A DNA stretch of 64,000 bases from Lethocerus indicus (Eukaryota; Arthropoda; Insecta; Hemiptera; Belostomatidae): positions 12,132,604 to 12,196,603 of the forward strand of contig JACDQD010000011.1 in the NCBI GenBank assembly GCA_019843655.1. The letters are read 5' to 3'. The translations under genes were made by a program, and so were the position numbers. Under the pieces are notes generated by a model. It did no database searches, was not told the DNA's origin, and was given only the letters and a program-made list of their open reading frames with translations. The stretch's first letter is position 1, and the number at the start of each line of letters is the position of its first letter. Shown piece after piece: positions 37,801-50,700 of the stretch.

Positions 37801-37814
37801 GTCGCCATGGCGAC
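37801..37814. promoter_or_regulatory. RFX X-box match 2 (perfect palindrome)
   Basis: GTCGCCATGGCGAC is a perfect 14-bp palindrome that meets every position of the X-box consensus. It follows GATAAGATA (37755-37763), CTTATC and a G-rich run (37784-37796), the same neighbours in the same order as at 36640. Confidence 0.5.
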
Positions 37815-40800
37815 AGGGCTCATTCATAGGCAGCGTCATTCACAAACGGTTTCCCGTATCGATTTATCCGGGACTCCTCCGGGATTCTCGCAACCCGCCG
37901 CTGATAAAAACATCGCTAACGGAACAAGCTAAAACTGAATATTTAATTATTTTACATAAATGTACTGTTGCTGATTTCATTCGCCCAGAAAGGGAGGGCC
38001 ATATTATCTTTCACAAATAATTATCCACAGACGAGTATCGATTAGCCAAGGCCGTAAATGTGTAGACACAATCATATACTTGGAAGAGCCTCGCCTATTT
38101 GTCATAACCACAAGTAACGTATATCAAATAATATCGTTTATCTTTGTCTCTATGTCGACAACGAATTTGAAACAAGAGAGAGCAAATTAAGCAGGCCTAT
38201 AAGCAGCTATATAATATATAGAACAAAGTACCCCTACGGAATAGAGTTCAGAGGCTCCACCAATAAATCAATACAAATACAATCATAAATATTACAGACA
38301 ACGATTTAGTTCTCCTTCCTTCAGATCTTTGTATCACTAGTTATAGTATAGAAATTGCAGCATAAAATTTACTCTCCAATTAAATACTTTGATCAAAAGT
38401 TAGATCTCCTATATGTTCCCCCAAAATGGTGGCTTCTGGGTCCTGTGCCAAAAGCACGGTCAAAACGGCGTTATAAAAAAGGGTACAGAAACGAACATTT
38501 TTGTGTCATAGTATATACGTTTTGGGGCATCGCACGGAACATTTTTATCAAATAAGTTTATTTTTTTTCGAGGTTCAATCGAACGCCAAATTTTAAGCGG
38601 CGTTTATTTTGGCACACATTGAATTAGTCTTCCGAAGACATTTGGGAGTAATTTCCGAATTAGTACACTCAGTTTGAATTCTGATTCCCCCCGTATGTTT
38701 TTTACAGTTTTTGCCGCAGGGAATATTTCCGCTTTCAAATCTCCACGTTTCTCCCATTCTCCCGCTTGACATTCGCGTCTCCCTCGCCGCCAAACTGGGT
38801 CAACCTCCCGTAGTGCTGATCCAATTAAACCCGAAAAGGAGGATGGACGACACCCGTTTTAATTTCGTCCCGAAAAATTATACAAGGGCCGTCAACCTAA
38901 CCAGGTTATAATAATTCCCTCCTCCCCTCCAAAAAAAAACTTCTATGAACAACGATTAATTTCGCCAATTGTATACGAAGTCCTTTTGGAATTACATTTT
39001 GCAAAATGAGAAAACTTTCAGTGGGCCTGAATTAGTGGGGAATAAGATTTCTAAACGGCGGGAGTATTTTCTCCAATTGTGATGATTCAAAAATAGAATT
39101 TGAAAAATTCCATTACCATAATATGATTAAATGAATATGACAATATCAATGATCAACTATATTAAGATATTGCAATCTTCGATTTCCACTCGCCTATATG
39201 GGATTTTCTTGAACCACAAAAGGATATAATATTTTTGGAATAATTATAAAACGGGAAAAGTGTAAAAAACGACGCGATACCAAATTAAAACTATTTAATT
39301 AATCCTTTTAAGTAGTTTTTATATCTAACCTCTTTAATGAAGATATATCAATGTGTTAGTTTTTGTAGGAGTTGATATCTCTGAAAGTGACCCCTTATAT
39401 ACGTTTATGATTTAAAACTAATTAAAGAAACAAGAATAGTTGCAATACAGAATGGTGGACTTTTCGCTACCTTACTTAGCGCACACATTCCAATTACGAG
39501 TGGGCGACATAGGACTGACTTGTTTAGTGTCTTAGTTATAAAATGTTAATCTTCACTGGGGAAAACGAATCCATTCAGGGTGAGATGGGTGGAGACCGTT
39601 TATTTCCAAGGCCCGGGAGAGGGAGTCTCAGCTCTCCAGGCGACAGTACACATATACACAAGGGCGTCTTTCCCCACTTAGCTCTACTTTACTACTTACT
39701 ATATCTACTTAACTTTCCCCCCTCCTCTCCCCCCTCTATCTCTCTATCTCTCGCTACGCCGCTGCTATTTTCTCTCCTCCTCTATCTTGTTCTTGTTTTG
39801 CCCCTCCTTCTTTTAAACAGAACTAACGGCGAGTTTCCGCCCAGTCCTATACTGTCGGTTTTCTCGTTAACCGTAAGGCTGAATTATTACCTCGGGTCGC
39901 CGAATAGCGAATGAAGTCCCAGAGGGGGATCGAAATTACGGTTGGTTTTAAGGTGCACATGAAACAACGAAGTAGCCTTCTTCGTAGGAATCTCGGTGCA
40001 CTGGCTAGAAGGTGTCGGCGAAATTGTTCATTCCAATAAATAGATGTTATGTAGGGGAAATATCGTTAAGCATCCACGTTTCAATATTTCCACACAAACC
40101 TGTTCAAAGACAGGGCAGCGTTTTGAGGATATAAACTGGGAATTTTTAATGACTAAATAATATTGTTTACCGTCGCTTTCAACAGAATAATTAATATTTA
40201 CTTCATGTACTTTTTAATTTTCAAATGTAACTTACAGTAAAAGTTAAATGTAAAGCCCAATCTAATAATTTCAGATTGACCCTTTCAACGAATGATTATT
40301 TCCATTTGTACGAATAGTCCTTTTCCCCGTTTGAACAGCTCTGAGCCGAAGGGTCCTTTTCTGATAGAATCTACCCCAGGGGATGCCTTAAGGATTGTGG
40401 CAGTGAGGTAGGGGAGGGGGTTGATTATTTAGTGCTCGACATAAGGGCCCCTCTAGTAGGGCGGGTGGATGAAGGGTCGCTCGCCGCCCATCCCCCTCCC
40501 CCTTCCAATATAGAACTTGAGGTTGCGTGTCCTGAATAATAAAACCGTGGGCGAGCCCTGGAAAATGGAAATCTTCCAAGATGATATCCCTCCGGAGAAT
40601 GGGGGTGAAACTCCACTAATTAGAGTTTCAACGCAATCCCGAACCTACTCCAATCAACCCTTTGTTGTGATGTACCTTTCCTAGAATATTCAGTGAAGGA
40701 AAAATTCCGCATGATTAATATGTTACGACCTTTACGACGTAGTAATCGTCAATCAAATACAACGCATCATATTTAGTTACGTAAATATTACGTAAGAATA

Positions 40801-40999
40801 AGTGAAATAAAAAGTAAAAGCCGGTTCGGGTTACGAATGGAACATGGATACAACAAAAGGATTGCGGCCATTTTGATAAACTAAGTGACTAAGAATATAT
40901 TATAGATTAAGGACTATTCGTTGAAAAGTTTCTTTCTTCAAGTTGACACTATGCCATCGGGACCTGGTTATACTTGGCGCCCCTTGGTATTAAGGGGGT
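37815..40999. other. No gene seen
   Basis: It includes an acceptor-like TTTTTACAG followed by an open stretch (38711-38911, 66 codons) of normal composition that I cannot assign, the pyrimidine tract, and GC-rich frames near 40388-40616. Otherwise AT-rich. Confidence 0.45.
39705..39810. repeat. Pyrimidine-rich tract
   Basis: A TCTCCTCC/CTCTATC-rich low-complexity stretch. It creates the hydrophobic middle of a 123-codon frame (39543-39914) that I do not regard as a gene. Confidence 0.6.
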
Positions 41000-41440
41000 A
41001 CTCCCTTCCCGAGTAATTAGTGTCGTGATTAATGACCGTCGCGGCGGGCTTGAATGAGGTCGGAGGCGGCAACATGAATCGGCCCGTCGTATTACAGGAT
41101 GGAAGCCTAATAACAAAGAGTGTGTGTGCAGGGTAGCTCTGCCGGGGAGTGAATGAAGTCTGAAGTGTTTCAAGACCCTTCAGCCGGGCCGAAGCTATTC
41201 AAGGCCCACTCCTCCGTTCCCGGGGCGCATCGTCCGCCCGGTGTTTACCCCCATTCAATATCTCCGCCCGACCTCATTATACCTTCATACAATCCTCCCC
41301 GAAACCCTCACCCGCCGCGCTAATAAGCGCTCCGCAATTAACCCGGACTAATGAAACTTTGGGAGAAAAAAAAGGGTTGGGAAACTCGCCTCGAGGACAT
41401 TTATTGGCGGCGAAATGAACTACGAAATTGGGTGACGTAG
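41000..41440. promoter_or_regulatory. GC-rich islet left of the MITE
   Basis: CpG-rich, with CTCCGCAATTAACCCGGACTAATG (41330-41353) and other TAAT cores among GC-rich blocks. There is no frame of note. It resembles the 9.1-9.7 kb region, so possibly a conserved regulatory element. This is untested. Confidence 0.2.
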
Positions 41441-41642
41441 TCAAAAGTTATACAAAAAATGTGAAACAAAAAATACCCACGAACGGGTTGGTTCAGCCCC
41501 CATATTCGAACTTTGCCTTCTGTACTCGAACTGATCATATTATATTTATAATAGCCACGCCTCCGCTAATTTACTTCGCGCTGATGCTCCTCGAAGATGA
41601 CGTTTCATCTTTCCTTGATTACGAAACGGACTACGCAATTAA

Positions 41643-41654
41643 CCCTTTCGCTAC
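41643..41654 (+). repeat. Left terminal inverted repeat of the MITE
   Basis: CCCTTTCGCTAC directly after TTAA, a perfect inverse match to 42146-42157. It is followed by GGCGGTCTCCGCC, a small hairpin. Confidence 0.85.
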
Positions 41655-42066
41655 GGCGGTCTCCGCCGCGGAGTGGCTTGCGTGGAACGGAGCACCGTGC
41701 CGAAAGTGCGAACATTAAGCGCGCACAGTCTTTAACATTCGGAGCCAAGACTTTTGTCTCAAAAACGGCTTTGTAACATTATAATTTTACTTTGTAATTT
41801 AAAATGATATTACCACAATTTACAATATTTATATAAATTTAATGCAGTTTTATCACGTATAGGTTTCGTTCCTATCTTCTGACGCATTCAAATTACGACT
41901 AACTATTATTATACATTCGAGTGCCAGAGGCCAATGACAAAGCACTGCCGAAAGAAATAAACATTGCAATAGCGCTTGCAATTGTTTGCGAAATGAAAAA
42001 ATCGAGTTTGTAGCACCTGCCTTGATGTTTGGCTCCATTTCTGTAAGAAATGCGTTCGTGTATAAG

Positions 42067-42145
42067 CGGCGTTTTCTGGCGGGTGACTATAGTCACCCGT
42101 CGCCTCCATGCGGCGTTTTGTGGCGGGTGACTGTAGTCACCCGTA
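42067..42145. repeat. Duplicated palindromic module in the MITE right end
   Basis: Two copies, 44 bp apart, of GCGGCGTTTT-C/G-TGG followed by CGGGTGACT-A/G-TAGTCACCCG. The first palindrome (42080-42099) is perfect over 20 bp. The second (42124-42143) has one central mismatch. In position they resemble subterminal transposase-binding repeats of other piggyBac elements. Binding is inferred. Confidence 0.75.
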
Positions 42146-42157
42146 GTAGCGAAAGGG
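42146..42157 (-). repeat. Right terminal inverted repeat of the MITE
   Basis: GTAGCGAAAGGG directly before TTAA, a perfect inverse of the left end. Confidence 0.85.
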
Positions 42158-43006
42158 TTAAGAAAAAATGTATCTAATTGTTCTCCAAGATAGCTCCCAG
42201 CCAGTAAGAGTGAAGATTTGGGCAGTGATTCCATATTTTACCGTAAGGCAGTCACCCAAGATAGACGCGTTTCATATGTTTTAACAAGAATTAAAACCTA
42301 CTGCTGAGTAGTATTGCCGGTCAGTTTTGCTGAAACGCTTTCCGACTTTCGGAGAAAATTAGCCTATCTCCGGCCGGGTTTCCCGGAATCATCGTATCTC
42401 CATTGCGATTGGACGTGCGCGATTGTTGTCGGACGGTGTAACTGATGAGTTGCCGAGTTTGGTGGGGATTGAACGACTCTCCCTGCCGCCTCTTCCATCA
42501 CAACGGCCCTATTCCGATGATTGAGTCCGCCCGTTTTCCACGTTGGAAACATCCCTGTTTGCAATCGAAATGCCGTTCGCTGGCGGGGAACATCGCCTGG
42601 CTTTCACGTTAGCCAGAAAATTAATTACCAATTAACGGAAAATAAATATATATTATAGCTAGCCTCTATTTTATACAATATATTACATACACATACATAA
42701 ATATATATACAAGTTAGAAGGGCTCTATAAGGAATGTTTCCCCATCTTAGTCTTTGATAAATTATATATATAATCCATTAAAATCAAATTAATTGCTAAT
42801 AGGTTGTAATTCATATTTAAATTACTGATATTTCACGGTGATTACCGCCACAGTTCATGGGTTAATAATAAAACACGTAACTTTTATTTTAAAGAATCAT
42901 TGTAGATGGAAATAATGATAATAATTTTCTATTCAGTCTTCAAACCCGTGGGCGGTGGTAAAATTTACGGTTTAATGAAGCCCCATCTGATGTTAATATC
43001 GGAGCG

Positions 43007-43028
43007 CGGTGTATTTTACGATACACCG
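43007..43028. repeat. Short hairpin
   Basis: CGGTGTAT and ATACACCG form an 8-bp stem with a 6-nt loop. Confidence 0.5.
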
Positions 43029-43366
43029 GGGATTCAATTTAGACGCGCGTAAATGTCCGGATAATTACTTCTTTTTTTTCTTTTTTCCCTTCCTTTTTTT
43101 TATGAAGAAAGTTATGAAAAACTCTAATATTGTTTAGAACAGATGAAAAACTCGGGCTATGTATATTTTCCCTCATCGGTTCGTAATGGACAATTAAATT
43201 CTCAGTGCTGCTAGCATTCCTCTAAGTGTGTGATTATTATCACTCTAATATTTGATAACTGACGCATAATGTTTGCAATGCAAATGACCAATTCATTTGG
43301 ACCGGTAGTGCCAACAGGTTGGTTTAACGAGCATGCATACATCACTATATTTCTGGGGCAATGGTA

Positions 43367-43398
43367 CTGTTATTGAGAGATCCCAAAACCGGTCTAGT
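43367..43398 (+). mobile_element. Decayed hammerhead-element relic
   Basis: CTG followed by GAGAGATCCC, AAAA, CCGGTC and TAG. The 3' half (CCAAAACCGGTCTAG) matches the other copies well, while the CUGANGA box is broken. Confidence 0.25.
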
Positions 43399-43629
43399 AT
43401 TGGAAAAGTAGACGGAAAGGGGAATTCCGGAAACGGCGTAAATCTGAGCTATCGACTATATATAAGTAGAAATATTATTTGAGTCTATTTCATTAATATC
43501 CTATTATTTATATTAATGTCAAGTATTTTAGAATAATTATGGATGACTGTTTCTCTTCCTGGAAGTCTAGTTCGGGCTTTATTTTTTAATAGTATGTTGA
43601 AAGGCGTACCTGAAGTGCTATTTCTTGTA

Positions 43630-43670
43630 GCACGTATATTTACGTGCATTATATAGCACGTGTATTTACG
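43630..43670. repeat. Palindromic motif with direct repeat
   Basis: GCACGTATATTTACGTGC (43630-43647) is an inverted repeat with 7-bp arms. Its left part recurs 26 bp on as GCACGTGTATTTACG (43656-43670), which includes a CACGTG E-box. Confidence 0.5.
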
Positions 43671-46600
43671 ATTAGCGATCGATCACGAAAATGTGTAATC
43701 TAGTTAAAACGAATTCTATAGCTGTGTAACTAATTCACAGAAAATGATTTATAAACAATTAAGTGAAAGTTGTGCGATGTAATTTGGAATGTCCATTTCG
43801 TTTCATGCTTTTCATCTAGATTTTAAGAAAGTATATTTTTTGCAATTGTTAAATCTCAGTTTCATATTTGTTCAATCATTACAACCTAGCTAGAAATGTG
43901 GAGCCAGAGCTTTTACGCTGGAATCGGGGTCATCCATTTTCAGTTTTTATTCAGCCTCAGAAGGAACCAATAGCACGAAAATTGGGTAAAACCGGGTTTT
44001 TAAAAACTCCGCTCAACGAAAACGGGCAGAATGGTCGGAATCCGAACTATTTTCTGAGTTGAGATGAAAAAAAATTCCCACCGCTAATATTGAAAGGTTG
44101 AAAATAGTGCCCGGACTTGAAAAGGCCGGGGGACCCGTTTCAATAGGCTTTGGTGGGATGAAATTCGGCCTCATTTCCATTCGGGCCCTGGGAGAAAAAC
44201 GGTACGGGTTTTACTGTAATATACAGCGCGATACTCTCCTGAGGCTTCGGCAAAACTGGAACTCCGGGGAGAACGGGGTTTGGAGGGGGGGGCTAGAGTG
44301 AAAAATACGGGTTGAAAATCTCCCTGAAACCAAAACTTTCTACAGGTAAAACCACCGTTGCTGGTCACCGCGGAATTGTCATTACTAATATTGTACAAAT
44401 ATTAATATGTATTATATTATAATCACCGCCTGCGATTGTGTTCCGACACTGGCTTTTTGTTGCGAAATGAATTTTTTTCAGTTGCAAATTTCAGTTGTTC
44501 CAACTATGGAAAAATGCCTACTAAGTGGAATTTCTTTCATTAACCCCTACGTTTACAATATAAACAGGAATATGTTTACAGTATTTTCATTCTGCTGAAT
44601 CGACGCCCGGTATTTTATACCCAAATTAATTGGAATTAGGTCGGGGCCCAAATACTGATCAATTTATTCGGGCGGAATATTGCAAAGTTGAAACCGGTTT
44701 CGGATTGGAAGTTTTGCCGACATGCAACCTCGTGTGGCCCCGAGCCCCCGGTCCCGAAGCCCCCAGCGGAGTAACCTCCTCCCTCGCCTATAGCCCCCAA
44801 TGAATTATTCAGGAGTAACTCCCATACCGATTAATCGAGTTGAGATTATTCGGAATTACATGGAATAAATAAATCAAACTTATTTATTGCTAGCAATAAT
44901 AATGTAGCGGATCAAGACATTAGAAAGGAGGACAGCGAGTACATTTCTAGTGTACCGTAAATAATAGAAATATTTAACCGCTTAATCCTTAAATCGGCTG
45001 TACTATTTTTTAAGGTGGGGAGAATTTAAGACCCTCTGCGGCGAGATCACTATTTGTTCCTTGCTTCATTTTTGAGTAACTCAAGAAAGCATCTTTCCAA
45101 AAAAGAATCCCTCTTGATCAAAAATGAATGAAAAAAAACATTTCCCAATTCCAATTAATCCTAATCCCCTACCCACTGGGATAAGCAATAAAAATACGGT
45201 TCCAAGTAGTAACAAACGCAATTATAAAATAGCCCAAGTGGGGGTTCATTATGCGGGGGCACGATATAACAAAAGACTCCGGAGCCCAATAACGAAAAAG
45301 CGAATAACGAAAGGCGGGTCTTTTATTTACTTTTATTGAGAGAAAATTCACCCTCCCCTCCCAGAAAGCCTCTTCTTTTGTAGATTTAGTGCCGTTGACC
45401 CGGAATTTTCGCTTGTTTTTGTGTTCTGGAGAATGCCCTTGTATAATAAACAGGGCCTATAGACGAAACAAAAAGGTAAATGTGCTTCCTTTATCGAGCA
45501 GAATATTGGCTTTTTCTTATTCTTTCTACACGATCTTGGTGAATTGTTTGAAACTTGTGCTGGCATTCTCAGTTTCAAGTGCAGGAGAGACAAAAAAATC
45601 ATAGATCCCCTTTTGGTATAATACCATTGTTTGGACATAATTTTAATGACCCAGTGGGTTTCATTTAGGTAGCGTCTCAACCAATTTGGAGCACCCTTTT
45701 TCCCTGCTGCCATTTTATGACACCTTCAAAAATACTATCCGTAAATTCCACTTCGTTTATTGCCAGGGGCTGCCTAAAAATATGAGTAAGGGAGCACTAA
45801 TCCTGGAAGGCCACGACTCGGTTATTCCATTAACGCTTCGCTCACAGAAAAACCGCACACTCCCTGAACAGTGTCGAAAAAGGCTGTTTGCAAAATAAAA
45901 ATACAGTTTCCTTTTTTTATACATAATCCTTCATATTTTTCGTTGGTTCGGGCGGGGAGGTGGGGTTCTAATGCCTCTTGTGAAAAGCTTTCCATTTGCA
46001 AAGAGCGTATAATAAACACCTTTACTATTCACCAGTTTCGAATACCTGGAGGATTTACGAGGTATTATTTTTTTTCATTCCATTGAACCAGACTGAACTT
46101 GCTCTGTGAAAAGTATACTGCGCAAATGATACGCTTAACGGATTACCAACGACGTTTACATTTTGAAAGGAAGTCAAACCTGAGCTTGAACATTTTCAAA
46201 CTCCGCGAGTGAGTTTTTTATATTACCAAATATACGCGAGCCATATATATTGAAATATTTCGATGGAAAAATCACAGTTGTATTGAATTCTTTGAAGGTA
46301 TGTATTTGAAATAAGTATTTGTGAGTAATAGAAGCATATGCCGTCGGTTGGCATCCTACCCACGTATTTGTGGTGAACGTGTCAAGAATAAGATGGTAAA
46401 AGTACCCTTACGTTAAGGGGAAGGCTGTTCATTCGATCACTTCAGCCTCACTTGCACGTTTGCATTATAATTACAGTACAGAAGTTTACTTGGATAAAAT
46501 TAGAAAATTAAACTGACTGATAGGTTTTGACCTGAAATGCTGATAGAGAAAGTTTTAATCAGGATAAACTGAGGGAAAACCCGTCATAAAGGCTTTTAGT

Positions 46601-47722
46601 TAATCTTTTAATCAATTGATGTCCACGTTAAATTGTATTGTCACGTGTCAAGCTCTGTGCCTGGTCAAGGTAAAGTAGTTGCTTGTAGTAATGAAAAGAG
46701 TAAGTTCCAAAATATTCAAGTGCATTTACAGCAGCTGCGAAGTTAATTGCTTAACAGTTAGCAATCTGAAAACGATTAGAGATTTACGCAGTCGTCTTCG
46801 GGCGCGCCCCGACCTCAGAAAACTTTTCCTTTAAATAAAAAAATGTCCGGGATTTAGGAAGTGTAACATTGCCACTTTAATTTGTCTTTATTTCGGGGAA
46901 TTTGAGACATGCAACGTTCTGTAGGTCAGGGCCAATCGGTATCCTATACCAGTGAGTATAGTTTCTGCACAACTCAACTCTTTTTCACATCATTTGAACC
47001 TAGTCAAAGATTTCATTAAATTTGAATATAAACATTTCACTCCCGCATGATTATTATTGTATTTATTATTGTCTTCCTCGTGACAAGATGTATAATATAT
47101 TGTAGCATTTTAAAAATTGTTTTTAGAAAAAAATAGACAGCCACAATAATCCACAAAGGAAATATAACTGACAGAGCAATTAACTTGTCAGCGTACAGCG
47201 ATATGAATATTCGTTGGTGTTGACTATTACTTCATCGTCAATGCTCGTTTTAAACCGCTCATTTTTTAAACCAAATAAAATAGAAAAGCATAATTAAATG
47301 GAAAGAGGAAACGAATTATTTGCGTTCAGCCGTGGGCAAAGGGACAGCTCGAGTGTTTGCGTCCGTCCCAGAAGTAGTTGGAACAACAATGGCGTCAAAC
47401 AATGGCCAGTATGGTAAATTGGACCTTGTAATTATCTTCTCGCTCCTCTTCTAACCTGTATTGTTGTCCCCATTATTAAATATTTAATTAAGCTATTCCT
47501 ATTTTGTAGTCCAACAATAGTAAAACAAGTTTATTTTTCACTCCTCGAATGGATCGATTGAACATTACCTCGAACTTTTAGTTTTAAGGAAGATACTACA
47601 TTTTATAAACCAGACATTAATAGACTGAGTGATTATTACAATATCACGATAACATAACCACTGTCTGATTTTTAAACGAGAAAGCCTGCATCACCGAAAG
47701 ACTGTATGCGTTAAAACGACGA

Positions 47723-47755
47723 CTGAAGACGGTGTCAGATCGAAACCGGTCTAGC
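47723..47755 (+). ncRNA. Second hammerhead-like motif (degenerate helix I)
   Basis: CTGAAGA, a 12-nt stem-loop II (CGGTGTCAGATC), GAAA, CCGGTC and TAGC occur in the order and spacing of 53293-53329. Helix II is GGT/ATC, which keeps pairing through one G-U and one U-A change relative to GGC/GCC. Helix I is poor: the base pair next to the core and the third pair can form, but the second and fourth are mismatched. Probably an aged copy of the same element. Ribozyme activity is doubtful. Confidence 0.4.
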
Positions 47756-50700
47756 TTATCAAACACTTTGTTTTTCGTTCGTAAACAACTGATTTTCATG
47801 CAAGTCGGAAATTGAGAGATATGCGAACTCGGCGGAGTATCGCGTGACAGAGGGTTCGTCCAATTTCATCACGGATGACGAGCGCGGTACCAATAATCGT
47901 TGGAATTTCGCTGGGCAATAAAAACAATTTAATTTTCGAATTTTCATCCATCGACGAACCTCGAATTAGTGTCATGCCATTCACCGGGCGGCTGTAATAT
48001 ATTTACCGGATGGGAACGCCTATCGGTTATTAACCAGGACTTTTATTACTTATTATAAAAACTATTCCACCACATTCTAAAAATCACTAATTTTTCTTCA
48101 CGTGATAAAACAATGGCCCAATACTGTGTTCTTTCTATAATTGCTACTTTTTCAGTACCATTATAAAATTATATTTCTATTTTGTCCTGCCAAAATCTGT
48201 TTACTTATTTCTTTTAACTGGGCGTCCGGAGGCCATTAATGCTGATTGATGGGAGAGAAGGGATTGTGTCGCGGAAGGGGACAGAAGTGGAGCGCAAAAA
48301 TAATTAAATGCCGCTTCTGGGTCAATCCCAACAAACAAATCCATTCCGGCTCAAATTTACTTCGACAATACCCTTAAGCGGTTTACAATAAAGAACGGCT
48401 TAGCCCCGATTTGAACTTAGCATTAATCACGAAATTTCCTTGAGCGGAGGGAAGGTCCTTAAACTGACAAATAGCAATGTCGATCATCTGTGAAAATCAA
48501 ATTAATTCGTTTTTGTATTTTCAGACTGATAAAGAATTTGGCCGTTAACAGGTTTCGATTCTCTGAGCTGTACGGCAACTCGGTTGCTATTCCGTCCCAT
48601 CCATCAGCGCCTTTTCCTCTGAACCTACCCCTCATTGCATTAGTTTATTTCCCAACTTTGGAAGCGGCGCCATTATATCTCACATATATTCATATTCAGA
48701 AGCGAAATTTGAATTTGAATGAGCATAGAGGGATCTCTTAATATCCAAAGCCTCAATAAAAGTTCCAGTTCCGTAGTTCCCTTCCATAATTGCTTCCTAA
48801 ATATGAGCTGCAGAAATAGGTGCCGCCTCTCTCAGAATGGCGAAATTCGCAGCAAAAGAGAACAGGTAGGGAGGAAAATGTGAAGATAGTGAATCGCGTC
48901 ATGGGTGGGAATCGATCTCGTGTAGCTCCTATGTAATTCCCGGTTTAGAATATCCGAGTGAAACGGGCTCCCCCCTCGAGTACTCTTCTTCGGTGAGATT
49001 TTTTGTATTACTATAAATTTAAAACTGAATATAACAGAGGACCTCTTAAAACTCCAGACCCTCATTGAAAATTAAACTTTTTCTTTATTGCTTTGGATTT
49101 TTTAACAGGTTTTTTGTTCGATACATAATAATCTTAGATTCAGTAAACTGTATTGGGATAATAATCTGTAGTTGTAAGAACCGACATTACTAACGGACGA
49201 TATTGACCACCCTCAATTACCCTTATAATAATGCAGATACCCCCTTCTATAATTTGTTGAATATCGAGTGTACTTATAATTTTGTCATTTCTAGTCTAGT
49301 GCAGATCGGAGCTAATATAAAGAAACGGGTGTCACGTTCAGGATGATTTTGGTTTAAATTCACTCTAACATGTTCTTACAGTTAGGTTAATTAATATTGA
49401 AAGAACAATTTATCTCGGAGTAGTTGAGGCATTGGTTTAATCCATATTTTATACATACTACGCCGTTCTACCAATTTTTCATTCTTTTATTAGATAATGC
49501 AGAATTTAAAAAAACATCAATTCACTGAACCTCTTATCCGTTTGAACCAAGAAATTGTTCGAACATAAGTTATGTTGAAATAACATTCAAAAAGTTCAAA
49601 AAATAATGAAATTAAAATTACTTTATTCTTCTGCTTTCTAAAACTAAACTAATATTCAGGTTTACACTCTGTAGTTACGAAAATGTAATGCGTTTCAAAC
49701 TAAAGCGAACAAATTCTTCCTGTTGTGTTGAAAACAATAGTGACAATTTAATTCACAGTGACAATTTTTATTTGTGTAGGTGTATTTAAGTGATAATACA
49801 ATAGGCGCTCACTAGAAGGAAAATCACTAGCTGGCATTTTTGAGCTACTTGTTATGGTGAAAAACCGAATTGTATTTAGTACCCTGGCAAACGAGCACGA
49901 ATGCTGTGGCAGCTTGACAAGTGGGGAAATTGCATGAACTTCAAATTTATTGTTCAAGTTCTTGTTAGTTTATAAACAAAGTTAGAACGAATCCTGAGTA
50001 CATTGTTATAGGTTTCACAGGAAACTTTACTATGCAACTTTTATTTAATAACTTAATATTGTCATAATTTTCCACTCGCCTAGTTTATCTTAAGTTCTTG
50101 CCATAATCGTTGGTATTTTGATATTAATACAATGATGTCCTGAAAAGTTTCGTTACTGAAAAGTGATGGTACTGAAAACTTGAGGCAGAAACCGGTGTAC
50201 ATTCATGCCACAGTATGCGAGTGTGAAGAAAGAACAAATCATTTATTTACTTATTAAGTAACATTAATCATAGGCTGTTAAAAAGTTTCTGCTATACTGC
50301 TATAAGGTATAAATAACTCAATATAATATGCATAATTCCTAGTAGAAAAAAAATGTTGATGTTAAGGCCAACAAGCAGCCCAGACCGATTCCCTGTCAAT
50401 AAAATAAGTTTATAGTCGTTTTATAAACTGTGCCTCTCATTTATAGTCTAATGATAATCGTAAAGACTAACCAGAAAACCTATTTCTATGAAATTTATGA
50501 GAAATTCCACAATTTACCAAATATTTAGCATAAATAACACACATTACTGTATTACACATACGAGAACTTCTATATTATTTAGTACGATGTCTTACTACTG
50601 TATTTTTTAATTGCTCTCCCAATGTGAAAAATGTAATTACTGGAATCGAAAAATAGGACATATCCGGGCGCCCGTATTTAATCAGAAGTCTCCAGTCCCA

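Larger units (their letters stand above)
41643..42157. mobile_element. piggyBac-like non-autonomous element (MITE)
   Basis: A 515-bp element flanked by a TTAA duplication on both sides (41639-41642 and 42158-42161). The ends are perfect 12-bp inverted repeats, CCCTTTCGCTAC (41643-41654) and its complement (42146-42157). CCC...GGG ends inserted at TTAA are the signature of the piggyBac superfamily. The interior is AT-rich with no transposase frame, so movement would depend on a transposase supplied elsewhere. The right end has two subterminal palindromes (42080-42099 and 42124-42143). The intact target duplication and ends suggest a fairly recent insertion. Confidence 0.85.
42162..47722. other. 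No gene seen
   Basis: GC-richer patches lie at 42370-42600, 44100-44300 and 44640-44800. Many short overlapping frames at 45.1-46.1 kb on both strands (up to 121 codons, 45348-45713) have no recognisable domains. The rest is AT-rich. Confidence 0.45.

Noticed and set aside
39543..39914. 123-codon frame with a membrane-like middle
   Set aside because: The hydrophobic stretch is produced by a pyrimidine-rich low-complexity run. No gene structure surrounds it.
44685..44705. GAAACCGGTTTC, similar to the hammerhead 3' core
   Set aside because: It is a simple palindrome with no CUGANGA box nearby.
48390..48425. GTTCAAATCGGGG on the minus strand, resembling a T arm
   Set aside because: No matching stem or box A at the right distance.
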